From the NCBI RefSeq assembly GCF_025457605.1, contig NZ_JAMZFY010000001.1:682001-746000 (forward strand): a stretch of DNA of 64,000 bases. The letters run 5' to 3'. Origin of the DNA: Haloarcula laminariae. GTDB lineage: Archaea; Halobacteriota; Halobacteria; Halobacteriales; Haloarculaceae. This document shows, piece after piece, positions 34,666-42,916 of this stretch. A program made the position numbers and the translations under genes. The notes under the pieces were generated by a model. That model was not told the DNA's origin and ran no database searches. It saw only the letters and a program-made list of their open reading frames with translations. Every line of letters starts with the position of its first letter. Position 1 is the stretch's first letter.

Positions 34666-35715
34666 ATGCGCGTCGCGGTCGTCGTCATGGAGACGAGCCA
34701 CCACCGGGATACCGAGGGACGGCGCCACATCGAGCGCCTCGCCGCGACATTGAACGAGGCCGGCCACGAGGTGTCCGTCTTCTGTGCCCAGTGGTGGGGC
34801 GGCAACGCGAGCCGGTTCGAGCCCGACGAGGTGACCTACCGCGGGGTCACCGTCGAGCCCGCGGAGACGTCGTTCTGCACGCGGCTGCCGGCGCTTTTGG
34901 CGAAGTACCGCCCCGACGTGGTTCACGCCTTCCCGACGCCGTCGTCGGTGTTGCGGGCGGCCAACGCCGGTGCCAAACTCGCCCGGGCGCAGCTGGTCGT
35001 CGAGTGGTTCGGCGACCACGAGGAGTCCGTGTCGGCCCGGGCGATAGGGACCGCCAATCAGTTTGTCACGCCGTCCGAACTCGTCCAGACGGAGCTCTGG
35101 GAGGCCGGCGCCGACAGCGACCTGACGACCGTCATCCCGGAGAGCATCGACATGGACCTCGTCCGGGACGTGGAGCCGGCCGAGGAGGTCGACGTGGTGT
35201 ACGCCCATCCGCTGGACGACAGCGCCAACATCGAATCGCTGTTCCTGGGGCTGGCCGAACTCCGACAGAAGGGGTGGTCGGCGACGGTCATCGGCGACGG
35301 GCCCGAGCGCGACACCTACGAGCGGGCGGCCGCCGACCTCCGCATCGACGACCGGGTCGACTTCGTCGGCTCGTGTGACCGCGAGCGGCGGCTGGCCATC
35401 TACAAGGGCGCCCAGGTGTTCGTCCAGACGGCGTGGCGCGAGTACTTCGCGACGGAGCTGCTGTGGGCGCTGGCGTGTGGCTGTATCGCCGTCGTGGAGT
35501 ATCAGGCCGAGTCCAGCGCCCACGAGCTCGTCGAACACCGCGACCGGGCCTTCCGCGTGACGACGCCCCAGGAGATAGCCGACAGCATCGTCGCCTCGGC
35601 CGACATGGACCGCCGGACCGTCGACGAATCGCTGGCCGAATACGACCACGCCGCGGTCGTCGAGCAGTACGAGGCGCTGTACGAGCGGTTAGTCGACGAG
35701 TACGGCCTGTTCTAG
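34666..35715 (+). CDS. GT4-type glycosyltransferase
   Basis: A 349-residue GT-B fold glycosyltransferase of the group 1 (GT4) type. The N-terminal acceptor domain begins MRVAVVVMETSHHRDTEGRRHIERLAATLNEAGHEVSVF; the C-terminal nucleotide-sugar domain has WSATVIGDGPERDTYERAA, VDFVGSCDRERRLAIYKGAQVFVQTAWREYFATELLWALACGC and VEYQAESSAHELVEH in place of the EX7E motif. Donor and acceptor unknown; cell-surface glycan or glycolipid synthesis is likely. Divergent from the S9 peptidase gene. Confidence 0.9.
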   Translation: MRVAVVVMETSHHRDTEGRRHIERLAATLNEAGHEVSVFCAQWWGGNASRFEPDEVTYRGVTVEPAETSFCTRLPALLAKYRPDVVHAFPTPSSVLRAANAGAKLARAQLVVEWFGDHEESVSARAIGTANQFVTPSELVQTELWEAGADSDLTTVIPESIDMDLVRDVEPAEEVDVVYAHPLDDSANIESLFLGLAELRQKGWSATVIGDGPERDTYERAAADLRIDDRVDFVGSCDRERRLAIYKGAQVFVQTAWREYFATELLWALACGCIAVVEYQAESSAHELVEHRDRAFRVTTPQEIADSIVASADMDRRTVDESLAEYDHAAVVEQYEALYERLVDEYGLF

Positions 35716-35854
35716 CTCGCGCCGATGGGGCCACGGCCCGCTATGTATCCGTCGTGCCGACGAGAAGCGTCTGAATCGGTCGGTAGAGCGGCGCAAAGCC
35801 TATCGTATGGGCGTCACCCATCCGGCTCCGACCGACGGCTCCTCCGAGAGCCGT

Positions 35855-36064
35855 TCAAAAATACGCCCGTCTGACCACAGACAGCAGCCAGAGTACCGGC
35901 GCGAGAGCGAGTATCAAGCCGAAGACTCCTCGCACGTAGTTCCCCTCCACGAGCCCCCGCGCCAACCCCCGTCCGAGGTGAAACGCGACCAGGACAAGGA
36001 CGACCAAGGCCACGTTGCGGAGCGAGAACCCCATCCCTCCCGTATCGGAATCAGGTTGGGACAT
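35855..36064 (-). CDS. Small two-TM membrane protein (69 aa)
   Basis: A 69-residue protein with two hydrophobic segments (NVALVVLVLVAFHLGRGLA and GVFGLILALAPVLWLLSVV) and basic ends. No known function. A TATA-like CTTATACT lies about 30 bases upstream of the ATG (36090-36097), so the transcript is probably leaderless, which supports the gene. Confidence 0.7.
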   Translation of the reverse strand: MSQPDSDTGGMGFSLRNVALVVLVLVAFHLGRGLARGLVEGNYVRGVFGLILALAPVLWLLSVVRRAYF

Positions 36065-36175
36065 TTCGAACTACTCCGCCCGGCCCCAGTATAAGCGTTC
36101 TTCCGCTGTCCCAGGCTCCCATCCGCTGTTGCTCGGTCGGAGGACTCGTCCGTCTGTACTGGCTACGACGTTCTC

Positions 36176-36352
36176 TCACTGGAAATACAGATAGAGGACC
36201 GAGAACGCGATGCCGGCCAGGCCGGCCTGCAGCACCGCCTCGAACAGCCCGCCGTCGAAGAGGAGCAGCTGTATCGCCCCCCAGATGACGACCCACGCGA
36301 CGACGTTCACGGTCGTGAAGACCCAGGGGTTCTCCCAGTTCAGTTCGGGCAC
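36176..36352 (-). CDS. Small two-TM membrane protein (58 aa)
   Basis: A 58-residue protein starting at GTG 36352 (MPELNWENPWVFTTVNVVAW) with two membrane segments (~13-32 and 37-56) and very little else. The Trp/Asn-rich start looks conserved. It lies upstream of the other small membrane gene on the same strand, 111 bases apart. The function is unknown. The longer upstream frame has poor composition, so GTG is preferred. Confidence 0.66.
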   Translation of the reverse strand: MPELNWENPWVFTTVNVVAWVVIWGAIQLLLFDGGLFEAVLQAGLAGIAFSVLYLYFQ

Positions 36353-36453
36353 GGCGACCCGTTGTCCCGCCGCCGTGAAATCTCTACGGGTCGACCGTCC
36401 GGCGGCACGGCCAGACGAAACCCGTTTTGGGCTGTGGCGCCCAGTCGGGAGTA

Positions 36454-38292
36454 GTGACTTCCGAACCCGAGGACAGCGAGGCCCGCCTCGAACTCGACGC
36501 GGTGTACGACGCCATCGACGGCGTGGGTCGCCCCCATCTGACGGCGACCGAGCTCTCCCGCAAGACGGACCTGACGCCCGACGAAGCGCGCGACGCCCTG
36601 GCGACACTGGCCGACGAGGGCGAGATACAGCGACAGGACGTGACCGAGACCGAGTCGGTCTGGTACCCGACCGACGTGGCCGAGGTGACCGACCGCGAGC
36701 GCGTCATCCTCTTCCCGGACCGCCGCGAGGTCGTCGTCGAACACCCGGACCAGTTCACCCGCGCACAGCTCTCGCAGTTCGCCCGCCTGCGGGACTCGAA
36801 CCGTTCCGGCGGCTACGTCTACGAGCTACGCGAGGCCGACATCTGGGCCGCCCCCCACGAGACCCTCGATGCGCTGCTCTCGACGATGCGGGACGTCCTG
36901 GGGGAACGCTCGACCCACCTGGAGGAGTGGGTGACCAGCCAGTGGGAACGCGCCCGGAAGTTCCGCCTGTACACCCACGAGGACGGCTACGTGGTGCTGG
37001 AAGCCGAGAGCGACGACCTGATGGGCAACGTCGCCCGCCCGAAGCTTGACGACGACCTGCTGCGGGCCCCCATCTCCGACTCGGAGTCGTGGGTCGACGC
37101 CGACGCCACCGCTCAGGTCAAGCGGACGCTGTACGAGGCCGGCTATCCGGTCCGTGACGACCGGGAGCTGGCGACCGGCGAACCCCTGGAGATGGAGCTT
37201 CGACTCCGTCTGCGGGACTACCAGGCCGACTGGGTCGAGCGGTTCACCGAACAGGGCTCGGGCGTGTTCGTCGGACCGCCCGGGTCGGGCAAGACCGTCG
37301 CGGCGATGGGCGCGATGGCCGCCGTCGGCGGGGAGACGCTGATACTGGTGCCGTCGAGGGAGCTTGCCACCCAGTGGCGCGACGAACTGGTCCGCCACAC
37401 GACGCTAACCGACGACGACATCGGCGAGTACCACGGCGGCGAGAAGGAGATTCGCCCGGTCACCATCGCGACCTACCGCACCGCCGGGATGGACCGCCAC
37501 CGGAAGCTGTTCGACCAGCGCAAGTGGGGGCTCGTGGTGTTCGACGAGGTCCACCACGTCCCGGCGCCCATCTACCGCCGGAGCGCGAACCTCCAGACCA
37601 AACACCGGCTCGGGCTCACGGCGACGCCGACCCGCGAGAGCGACGACGAGGAGGAGATATTCACCCTCGTCGGGCCGCCCATCGGCACCGACTGGGGGAA
37701 GCTCTTCGACGAGGGGTACGTCGCCGAGCCGGAGGTCGAGATTCGGCTGGTCCCGTGGGGAAGCGAGGACGAGCGCACGGAGTACGCCGCCACGTCGGGC
37801 CACGACCGCCGGCAGGCCGCGGCGGGTAACACCGGGAAAATCGACGAGATACGCTACACGCTCGCCCAGCACCCGGAGGCGAAGGCGCTCGTCTTCGTGG
37901 AGTATCTGGACGACGGCGAGGCCATCAGCGAGGCCATCGGCGCGCCCTTCATCAGCGGCGAGACGCGCCACGCCGAGCGCGAGCGGCTGTTCGAGGCCTT
38001 CCGCCGGGGCGAGCAGGACACCCTGGTCGTCTCCCGCGTGGGCGACGAGGGCATCGACCTGCCCGACGCCGAACTCGCCGTCGTGGCCTCTGGACTGGGC
38101 GGCTCCCGCCGACAGGGCGCCCAGCGGGCCGGCCGGACGATGCGCCCCGCCGGCGACGCCCGGATGGTCGTGCTGGCGACCCGCGGGACGACCGAGGAGG
38201 ACTTCGTCCGCCGGCAGATGCGCCACCTGGCTTCGAAGGGCATCCAGGTCACCGAACAGGACGCACACGCCGTAGAGCCCGAAACCGAGTGA
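36454..38292 (+). CDS. XPB/Rad25-like DNA helicase
   Basis: A 612-residue SF2 helicase resembling archaeal XPB. An N-terminal helical part (~1-75) is a winged-helix-like module (TATELSRKTDLTPDEARDALATLADEGEI). The helicase core has motif I GPPGSGKTVAAMGAM (~274), motif II DEVHHVPAPIYRR (~363), motif III GLTATPTRES, and motif VI SRRQGAQRAGRTMRP. ATP-driven DNA unwinding in repair or transcription is expected. GTG at 36454 is preferred to TTG at 36427; a GGGAG lies just upstream. Confidence 0.9.
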   Translation: MTSEPEDSEARLELDAVYDAIDGVGRPHLTATELSRKTDLTPDEARDALATLADEGEIQRQDVTETESVWYPTDVAEVTDRERVILFPDRREVVVEHPDQFTRAQLSQFARLRDSNRSGGYVYELREADIWAAPHETLDALLSTMRDVLGERSTHLEEWVTSQWERARKFRLYTHEDGYVVLEAESDDLMGNVARPKLDDDLLRAPISDSESWVDADATAQVKRTLYEAGYPVRDDRELATGEPLEMELRLRLRDYQADWVERFTEQGSGVFVGPPGSGKTVAAMGAMAAVGGETLILVPSRELATQWRDELVRHTTLTDDDIGEYHGGEKEIRPVTIATYRTAGMDRHRKLFDQRKWGLVVFDEVHHVPAPIYRRSANLQTKHRLGLTATPTRESDDEEEIFTLVGPPIGTDWGKLFDEGYVAEPEVEIRLVPWGSEDERTEYAATSGHDRRQAAAGNTGKIDEIRYTLAQHPEAKALVFVEYLDDGEAISEAIGAPFISGETRHAERERLFEAFRRGEQDTLVVSRVGDEGIDLPDAELAVVASGLGGSRRQGAQRAGRTMRPAGDARMVVLATRGTTEEDFVRRQMRHLASKGIQVTEQDAHAVEPETE

Positions 38293-38386
38293 CCGCGTTA
38301 CGAAGCGTCGGGAAATGATACGCCGCTGGGCGCTACCCGACCGTATCTGGCCGCTCAGTTTACCCTGCCACCCGCCTACTTACAGT

Positions 38387-38560
38387 ATGGACTCCGCGAT
38401 GACCTGCCCCGACTGTGGCCTGCAGCTACGCGTCGGCGACGACCTCGCGACCGGTCGCCGCGTCCACCGGCTCGCAGTCCGCGACGACGGCATCGAACTG
38501 ACGGGGACCGTCGTCCTGCGCCACTGCGTCGGCTGTGACCGCGTCGTCGGGGTCAGCTGA
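38387..38560 (+). CDS. Small zinc-finger protein (57 aa)
   Basis: A 57-residue protein with two CxxC pairs, MTCPDCGLQLRVGDD and LRHCVGCDRVVGV, around a short beta-rich middle (HRLAVRDDGIELTGTVV). Typical of tiny haloarchaeal zinc proteins. Two ATGs (38387 and, four codons on, 38399) are possible. It overlaps the folC-folP stop by eight bases on the opposite strand. Confidence 0.68.
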   Translation: MDSAMTCPDCGLQLRVGDDLATGRRVHRLAVRDDGIELTGTVVLRHCVGCDRVVGVS

Positions 38561-41009
38561 ACCGGTCGGGGTTGTCGGCCGCCTGAGCCACCCTGACCGC
38601 GGCCGCGTTCTCGGCCACGTCGTGGACCCGTACCACGTCGGCGCCCCGCTCCGTGGCGATTGCCGTCCCCGCGACCGTCGCTTCGAGGCAGTCACCGGGC
38701 TGTTCGCCGACGAGGCCGAACAGGGACTTATGCGAGTGGCCGACCAGAATCGGACAGCCAAGCGCCCGGAACTCCTCGATTCGGTCGAGCAGCTCGAAGC
38801 TCTCCGCGGGCGATTTCCCGAAGCCGATGCCGGGGTCGACGAGAATCTGCTCGCGGTCCAGCCCCGCTTTCTCGGCCAGCAGGACCCGCTCGGTCAGCTC
38901 GTCGATGACGTCTTCCACCACGTCGTCGTAGTGGATGTCGCTGTCGGGGTCGACGGGCGTGTTGATGGAGTGCATCACGACGACGGGCACGTCGTACTCG
39001 GCGGCGACCAGCCGCATCTCCGGGTCCTCCAGGCCCGACACGTCGTTGAGGATGTCCGCGCCCGCGTCGAGAGCCGCGCGTGCCACCTCGGCCTTCCGCG
39101 TGTCGACTGAGATGGCCACGTCCACGTCCGAGAGGGCCTCGATGACCGGAACCACGCGGTCGATTTCCGTCCCGACCGGGACGGGGTCGGCCCCCGGTCT
39201 GGTCGACTCGCCGCCGATGTCGAGGATGTCCGCGCCGTCTTCGACCATCTCCCTGGCGCGGGCCACGGCGTCCTCGGCGGCGTCGTACTCCCCGCCGTCG
39301 TGGAACGAGTCGGGCGTGACGTTGAGGATACCCATCACCGCGGTGCCGTCGCTCCAGGGGTAGTCGGCCTCGGTTGGCGGCTGCTGGATGTCCAGGGCCT
39401 CGCGGAGCTCGTCGGAGAAGGTCGAGAGGCCGTACGGTTGGCCGTCGAGCTTCTTTGCGAGCCGTTTGAACTGTGCCATCGTCCCCATCAACACACAGTC
39501 GACGCGCTCCTCGTCCTGGTCGTTCAGGCCGGAGACGGCACACTCGCCGCCAAGCGACAGCAGCTCCTCCTTGAGATAGCTCGCCTGACGGGGCTGGACG
39601 CGGGTCTGGAGGACCCGGTGGACGGCCTTCCCGCGCATCCGCCACGCGCCGGCTTCGGTGACGTGGGCGCCCTCGATGGTCGCCTTCGCCTCGGAAATCG
39701 AGTCGACCGCCTTGGGTACCATCGACCGCGACCAGCGGGTGCGGGCCTCGCGGACGGCGTAGAGCGACCCGGTCACGAGGACGGCGTCGTCCGGCTCGGC
39801 GGCGTCCAGTGCCATCCCCAGCGCACCGGCAACGTCGGAGCGGGTCTGGACCTCGGCGTCGGTCGCCTCGTCCAGCGCCTCGGCCAGTACGTCGGGCGCC
39901 TCCGCCCGGTCGACATTGGGCCGGCAGGCGATTACGTGGTCGGCCCCGCGCAGTTCGGCCGCGATGGCCGAGTGGTCCTTGTCGACCATCGCGCCCAGGA
40001 CGACGTGGAGGTCGTCGTAGTCGAACGAGTCGAGCGTCGCCATCGTCCGTTCGAGCCCGCCGGGGTTGTGCGCGCCGTCGAGGACGGTGAGCGGCGACTC
40101 GCCCATCACCTCGAAGCGGCCCGGCCAGTGGGCGTTTCGCAGGCCGCGTTCGATGTCGGCCCGGGAGACGTCGGTCCCGAGCGCGTCGGCGACCTGTCGG
40201 GCCAGCGTCGCCGCGATGCCCGCGTTGTGGGCCTGGTGGTCGCCAAGCAGCGGGAGGCGGGTGTCGACGGCCCAGTCGTGGCCCTCGATGTCGACGGCCG
40301 CCTCCAGCCCCTCGCGGCCGCCGTAGCCGACCCGTACGTCGGGGTCGCCGTCGCTCCCGTCGCCGACGGTGACGACGTCGCCGGCCTGCTCGCGCACCGC
40401 GGCGAGCGCGTCGCCCGTCGCGCCGGTCACCAGCGGCCGGTCGGCGGGCGCGACGTGGGCCTTGTCGGTGGCTATCTCCTCGACCGTGTCGCCGAGGATA
40501 TGCGTGTGTTCCAGCGTGACGCTGGTCACCGCGCTGGCGACGGGGTCGACGACGCTGGTGGCGTCGTACTTCCCGCCGATGCCGACCTCCAGGACGGCGA
40601 CGTCGACGTCCCGACGGTCGAACTCCCAGAAGGCGAAGGCGGTCAGCGTCTCGAAGAAGGTCGGGGACTCGCCGACGGCTCCCTCGTCCGTGATGTACTC
40701 GTGAGCGGCCTCGACGAACTCGACGACGGCGGCCTCCGGGACCTTCCGGCCGTTGACCTGGATGCGCTCGCGGACGTCGTCGAGGTGTGGCGAGGTGTAG
40801 AGGCCGACGTCGAGCCCGGCCTCCCGGAGCGTCCGCTCGACCATCCGGGCGGTCGACCCCTTGCCGTTGGAGCCGGCTATCTGCACACAGCTGGGTCCCG
40901 TCTGTGGGTCCCCCAGTTCCGAAAGCAGCGCCTGCGTGGCGTCGGTGCCGGCCCGGGAGTCGAACCGGCGCAACTCGAAGAGGAAGTTCGCGGCCTCGTG
41001 GAACTCCAT
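38553..41009 (-). CDS. FolC-FolP fusion: folylpolyglutamate synthase / dihydropteroate synthase
   Basis: An 818-residue bifunctional folate enzyme. Residues ~1-430 are FolC (Mur ligase fold): P-loop IAGSNGKGSTARMVE (~46), YTSPHLDDVRERIQVNG, AVLEVGIGGKYDATSVVDP, and VLDGAHNPGGLERT. Residues ~558-818 are dihydropteroate synthase: MGILNVTPDSFHDGGEYD, DILDIGGESTRPGADPV, DPGIGFGKSPAESFELL, VGHSHKSLFG. A linker domain of ~110 residues lies between them. The fusion is familiar in haloarchaea. The ATG at 41009 gives the FolC start. Confidence 0.94.
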   Translation of the reverse strand: MEFHEAANFLFELRRFDSRAGTDATQALLSELGDPQTGPSCVQIAGSNGKGSTARMVERTLREAGLDVGLYTSPHLDDVRERIQVNGRKVPEAAVVEFVEAAHEYITDEGAVGESPTFFETLTAFAFWEFDRRDVDVAVLEVGIGGKYDATSVVDPVASAVTSVTLEHTHILGDTVEEIATDKAHVAPADRPLVTGATGDALAAVREQAGDVVTVGDGSDGDPDVRVGYGGREGLEAAVDIEGHDWAVDTRLPLLGDHQAHNAGIAATLARQVADALGTDVSRADIERGLRNAHWPGRFEVMGESPLTVLDGAHNPGGLERTMATLDSFDYDDLHVVLGAMVDKDHSAIAAELRGADHVIACRPNVDRAEAPDVLAEALDEATDAEVQTRSDVAGALGMALDAAEPDDAVLVTGSLYAVREARTRWSRSMVPKAVDSISEAKATIEGAHVTEAGAWRMRGKAVHRVLQTRVQPRQASYLKEELLSLGGECAVSGLNDQDEERVDCVLMGTMAQFKRLAKKLDGQPYGLSTFSDELREALDIQQPPTEADYPWSDGTAVMGILNVTPDSFHDGGEYDAAEDAVARAREMVEDGADILDIGGESTRPGADPVPVGTEIDRVVPVIEALSDVDVAISVDTRKAEVARAALDAGADILNDVSGLEDPEMRLVAAEYDVPVVVMHSINTPVDPDSDIHYDDVVEDVIDELTERVLLAEKAGLDREQILVDPGIGFGKSPAESFELLDRIEEFRALGCPILVGHSHKSLFGLVGEQPGDCLEATVAGTAIATERGADVVRVHDVAENAAAVRVAQAADNPDRFS

Positions 41010-41067
41010 GCGCGCAGTTCCGTAGCCGCCCGCTTTAGGCTGTCGGACCGTCGACTGCGCGACCCGC

Positions 41068-41339
41068 TCAGCCCGACCGGACCCAGTCCGGTTCGCTCAC
41101 GGTCACGTCGCCGAGGGACAGCACGGTGAACGACCACTCGCACTCGTTCCCGGCGGGAGCCCCATCGATTCCGGCGTCGCCGCCGACTGCGGTGAGGGCG
41201 TCGCTGAGGAAACCGGTGTTTCGGCCTCCGACGCCGTCGGCGGGCTGTCGGCGTTACAGCCCGCAAGCGCTGTGATTCCGGCCGCCCCGAGCGAAGCGAG
41301 CAGCGCGCGGCGGGTAACTGCTTGAAAACTCCGGCTCAT
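41068..41339 (-). pseudogene. Tat lipoprotein gene with apparent frameshift
   Basis: The frame from ATG 41339 gives a clean Tat lipoprotein signal (TRRALLASLGAAGITALAGC) and a low-complexity Ser/Thr/Pro linker, then runs into MGLPPGTSASGRSPCCPSAT and stops at 41103. In another minus-strand frame the same DNA reads DGAPAGNECEWSFTVLSLGD then VTVSEPDWVRSG to a stop at 41068-41070, which looks like real protein. A one- or two-base indel between ~41240 and 41160 would join them. The gene has its own promoter-like CACTATTAG ~30 bases upstream. A sequencing error is possible. Confidence 0.5.
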
Positions 41340-41381
41340 ACACCGTCGTGACGGCTGACCGCTAATAGTGTTGGGGGGTCT

Positions 41382-42092
41382 TCAGGCCTCGTCGCCGGTC
41401 TGGAGCCACTGCACGACGGCGCCGCTCGCGGCGAGGAAAGCGAGCCCCAGCAGCGGCGCGGCGTCGACCGACTCGGCCGGCCGCGCGCCGTCGCTCGTCT
41501 CCGCCGACTCCTGTATCGCCGGCTCGTCTGTGGTCTCTGGCTCGCTCGCCGGTTCCGCGTCTCTGGTCTCCCACTCCACGTCTGTTCGGTCGCCTTCGGC
41601 TCGGCCGCGTGGCTCCGCTTTCTCGTCCGGTTGGGCTATCGACGGCGAGGGCGTCGCCGGGTCGGGGTCCGTGTCGGCCACCCGCGACTCCGGCCCGCTG
41701 GTCGACGGCGCGGGCGTCGCAGTCGGTGCCGTCTCGTCGGTGTCAACCTCCGCCGGCGGCGGCGTCTCCGACTCGTCGCCGCTCCGCCGGCGATACACCC
41801 AGATACCGACCGTGGCGATACCGAGTGCGACCATCGAGACGCCCAGCCCGAGCAGCCCGTACGTCTTCACGACCGAGGCGTCCCCCTCGCCGACGATGTC
41901 GGTCCCGGGGGACGGGATTCTGTCCCGGAGCCCCTCGTCCTCGTCGCTCCCGCCCGGTGCCGTCGGCGGCCCAGGTTCGTCGTCCGCTTTGGCCCCCTCG
42001 TCGGCCCCGACCGCCACGCCCGGGACCGCGCCGAGCACGCGCGCGACCCGCGGCGAGTCGACATCGGCCCGGTAGAGTGTGAACTTGCTCAT
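41382..42092 (-). CDS. Single-pass membrane protein with acidic linker
   Basis: A 236-residue protein. The N-terminal ~25 residues (MSKFTLYRADVDSPRVARVLG) look globular; one transmembrane helix follows (~78-100, LLGLGVSMVALGIATVGIWVYRRR), then a long Ser/Thr/Pro/Glu-rich disordered stretch (~105-205) and a second hydrophobic segment near the C-terminus (LLGLAFLAASGAVVQWL). Unknown function. The gene lies 46 bases downstream of the SHOCT gene on the same strand, so they may be co-transcribed. Confidence 0.7.
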   Translation of the reverse strand: MSKFTLYRADVDSPRVARVLGAVPGVAVGADEGAKADDEPGPPTAPGGSDEDEGLRDRIPSPGTDIVGEGDASVVKTYGLLGLGVSMVALGIATVGIWVYRRRSGDESETPPPAEVDTDETAPTATPAPSTSGPESRVADTDPDPATPSPSIAQPDEKAEPRGRAEGDRTDVEWETRDAEPASEPETTDEPAIQESAETSDGARPAESVDAAPLLGLAFLAASGAVVQWLQTGDEA

Positions 42093-42138
42093 ACCTGTCG
42101 TGACGCACGGGCGAAACAAAAACCCGCAGGCTGTCCGT

Positions 42139-42681
42139 TCAGCGTTCCCGCTCGCGCTCGACCTCGCGGTCGGGCGTTGCGGCCGCGTCCGGTTCGCCGC
42201 GCGCCGTCTGTCGGTTTCCCCGCTCGTCGAGCAGCGAGTCGAGCCGCGCCTCGAACTCCCGCTCGGAGAGCTCGCCGTCGACGTACCGTTCCGTGAGCCG
42301 TGCCCGCCGGTCCTCGACCGTCGGTTCGAGGCGGTCGGCCAGCCCGAGCCGCCGGAGCGGGGGGACGGCGGCTTCCAGGCCGGACAGGACGCTCGCGGCG
42401 CGTCGGTTCCGGGGCACCGAGGGTAGCGAGGCGCGGCTGGCGAGCGTCGAGAGGAGCCCGGTGGCAAAGATAAGCGTCAGCCCGCCACACAGCAAGGTAG
42501 CGAGCAAGAAGGCGCCGACCGTCAGCAGCAGGGACCCACCGGTCACCAACACGGAGGCCGTCGCGAGGACGCCGATAACGGCGACGCCGACGGTCGAGAG
42601 CCCGGACAGGACCGTCCCGGCAAACAGCAGCCAGTGGCGGTTCTCGGCGAGCCAGGTCACAGCGGCTCTAGCGGATGTCAC
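42139..42681 (-). CDS. SHOCT-domain membrane protein
   Basis: A 180-residue protein with two to three transmembrane segments in the first ~80 residues (WLLFAGTVLSGLSTVGVAVIGVLATASVLV; LLLTVGAFLLATLLCGGLTLIFATGLL) and a C-terminal SHOCT motif (RLTERYVDGELSEREFEARLDSLL, ~128-151). SHOCT tails are thought to promote oligomerisation. The last 25 residues are charged. Common and uncharacterised in haloarchaea. Confidence 0.83.
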   Translation of the reverse strand: MTSARAAVTWLAENRHWLLFAGTVLSGLSTVGVAVIGVLATASVLVTGGSLLLTVGAFLLATLLCGGLTLIFATGLLSTLASRASLPSVPRNRRAASVLSGLEAAVPPLRRLGLADRLEPTVEDRRARLTERYVDGELSEREFEARLDSLLDERGNRQTARGEPDAAATPDREVERERER

Positions 42682-42699
42682 CGCAAATGACTTTGGACA

Positions 42700-42837
42700 T
42701 CACTCGCGGTCCTCCCTCTTGGGGACGTAGGCCCGGTCGTCCCCGGCGACCAGCTTGCGGGGGCGGGCCGTGATTTCCCCGCTCTCCGAGTGGTTATCGG
42801 GCGGTCGACGGCGTTCTCCGCGAGCGGAATCATCCAT
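42700..42837 (-). CDS. Possible small charged protein (45 aa)
   Basis: A 45-residue frame (starts MDDSARGERRRPPDNHSESG) just upstream of the SHOCT gene. It is highly charged, with no motif. It directly follows a T-run that probably terminates the phosphoesterase transcript, and I see no clear promoter, so support is weak. The 235 bases between the two neighbours hold nothing else obvious. Confidence 0.3.
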   Translation of the reverse strand: MDDSARGERRRPPDNHSESGEITARPRKLVAGDDRAYVPKREDRE

Positions 42838-42838
42838 G

Positions 42839-42845
42839 CCAAAAA
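42839..42845 (-). terminator. T-run terminator after the phosphoesterase gene
   Basis: On the minus strand CTTTTTTGG lies ~70 bases downstream of the phosphoesterase stop at 42917. Archaeal RNA polymerase with FttA releases transcripts at such U-tracts. The position fits; termination is inferred. Confidence 0.5.
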
Positions 42846-42916
42846 AGGTAGCTCTATTGACGTGATGTTTTCGAGATACTGCGGTGGACGGCGAGGTGAA
42901 CACACGACGCCGGCGG

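Noticed and set aside
39300-41129. 609-codon plus-strand frame opposite folC-folP
   Set aside because: Antisense shadow; folC and folP motifs on the minus strand are decisive.
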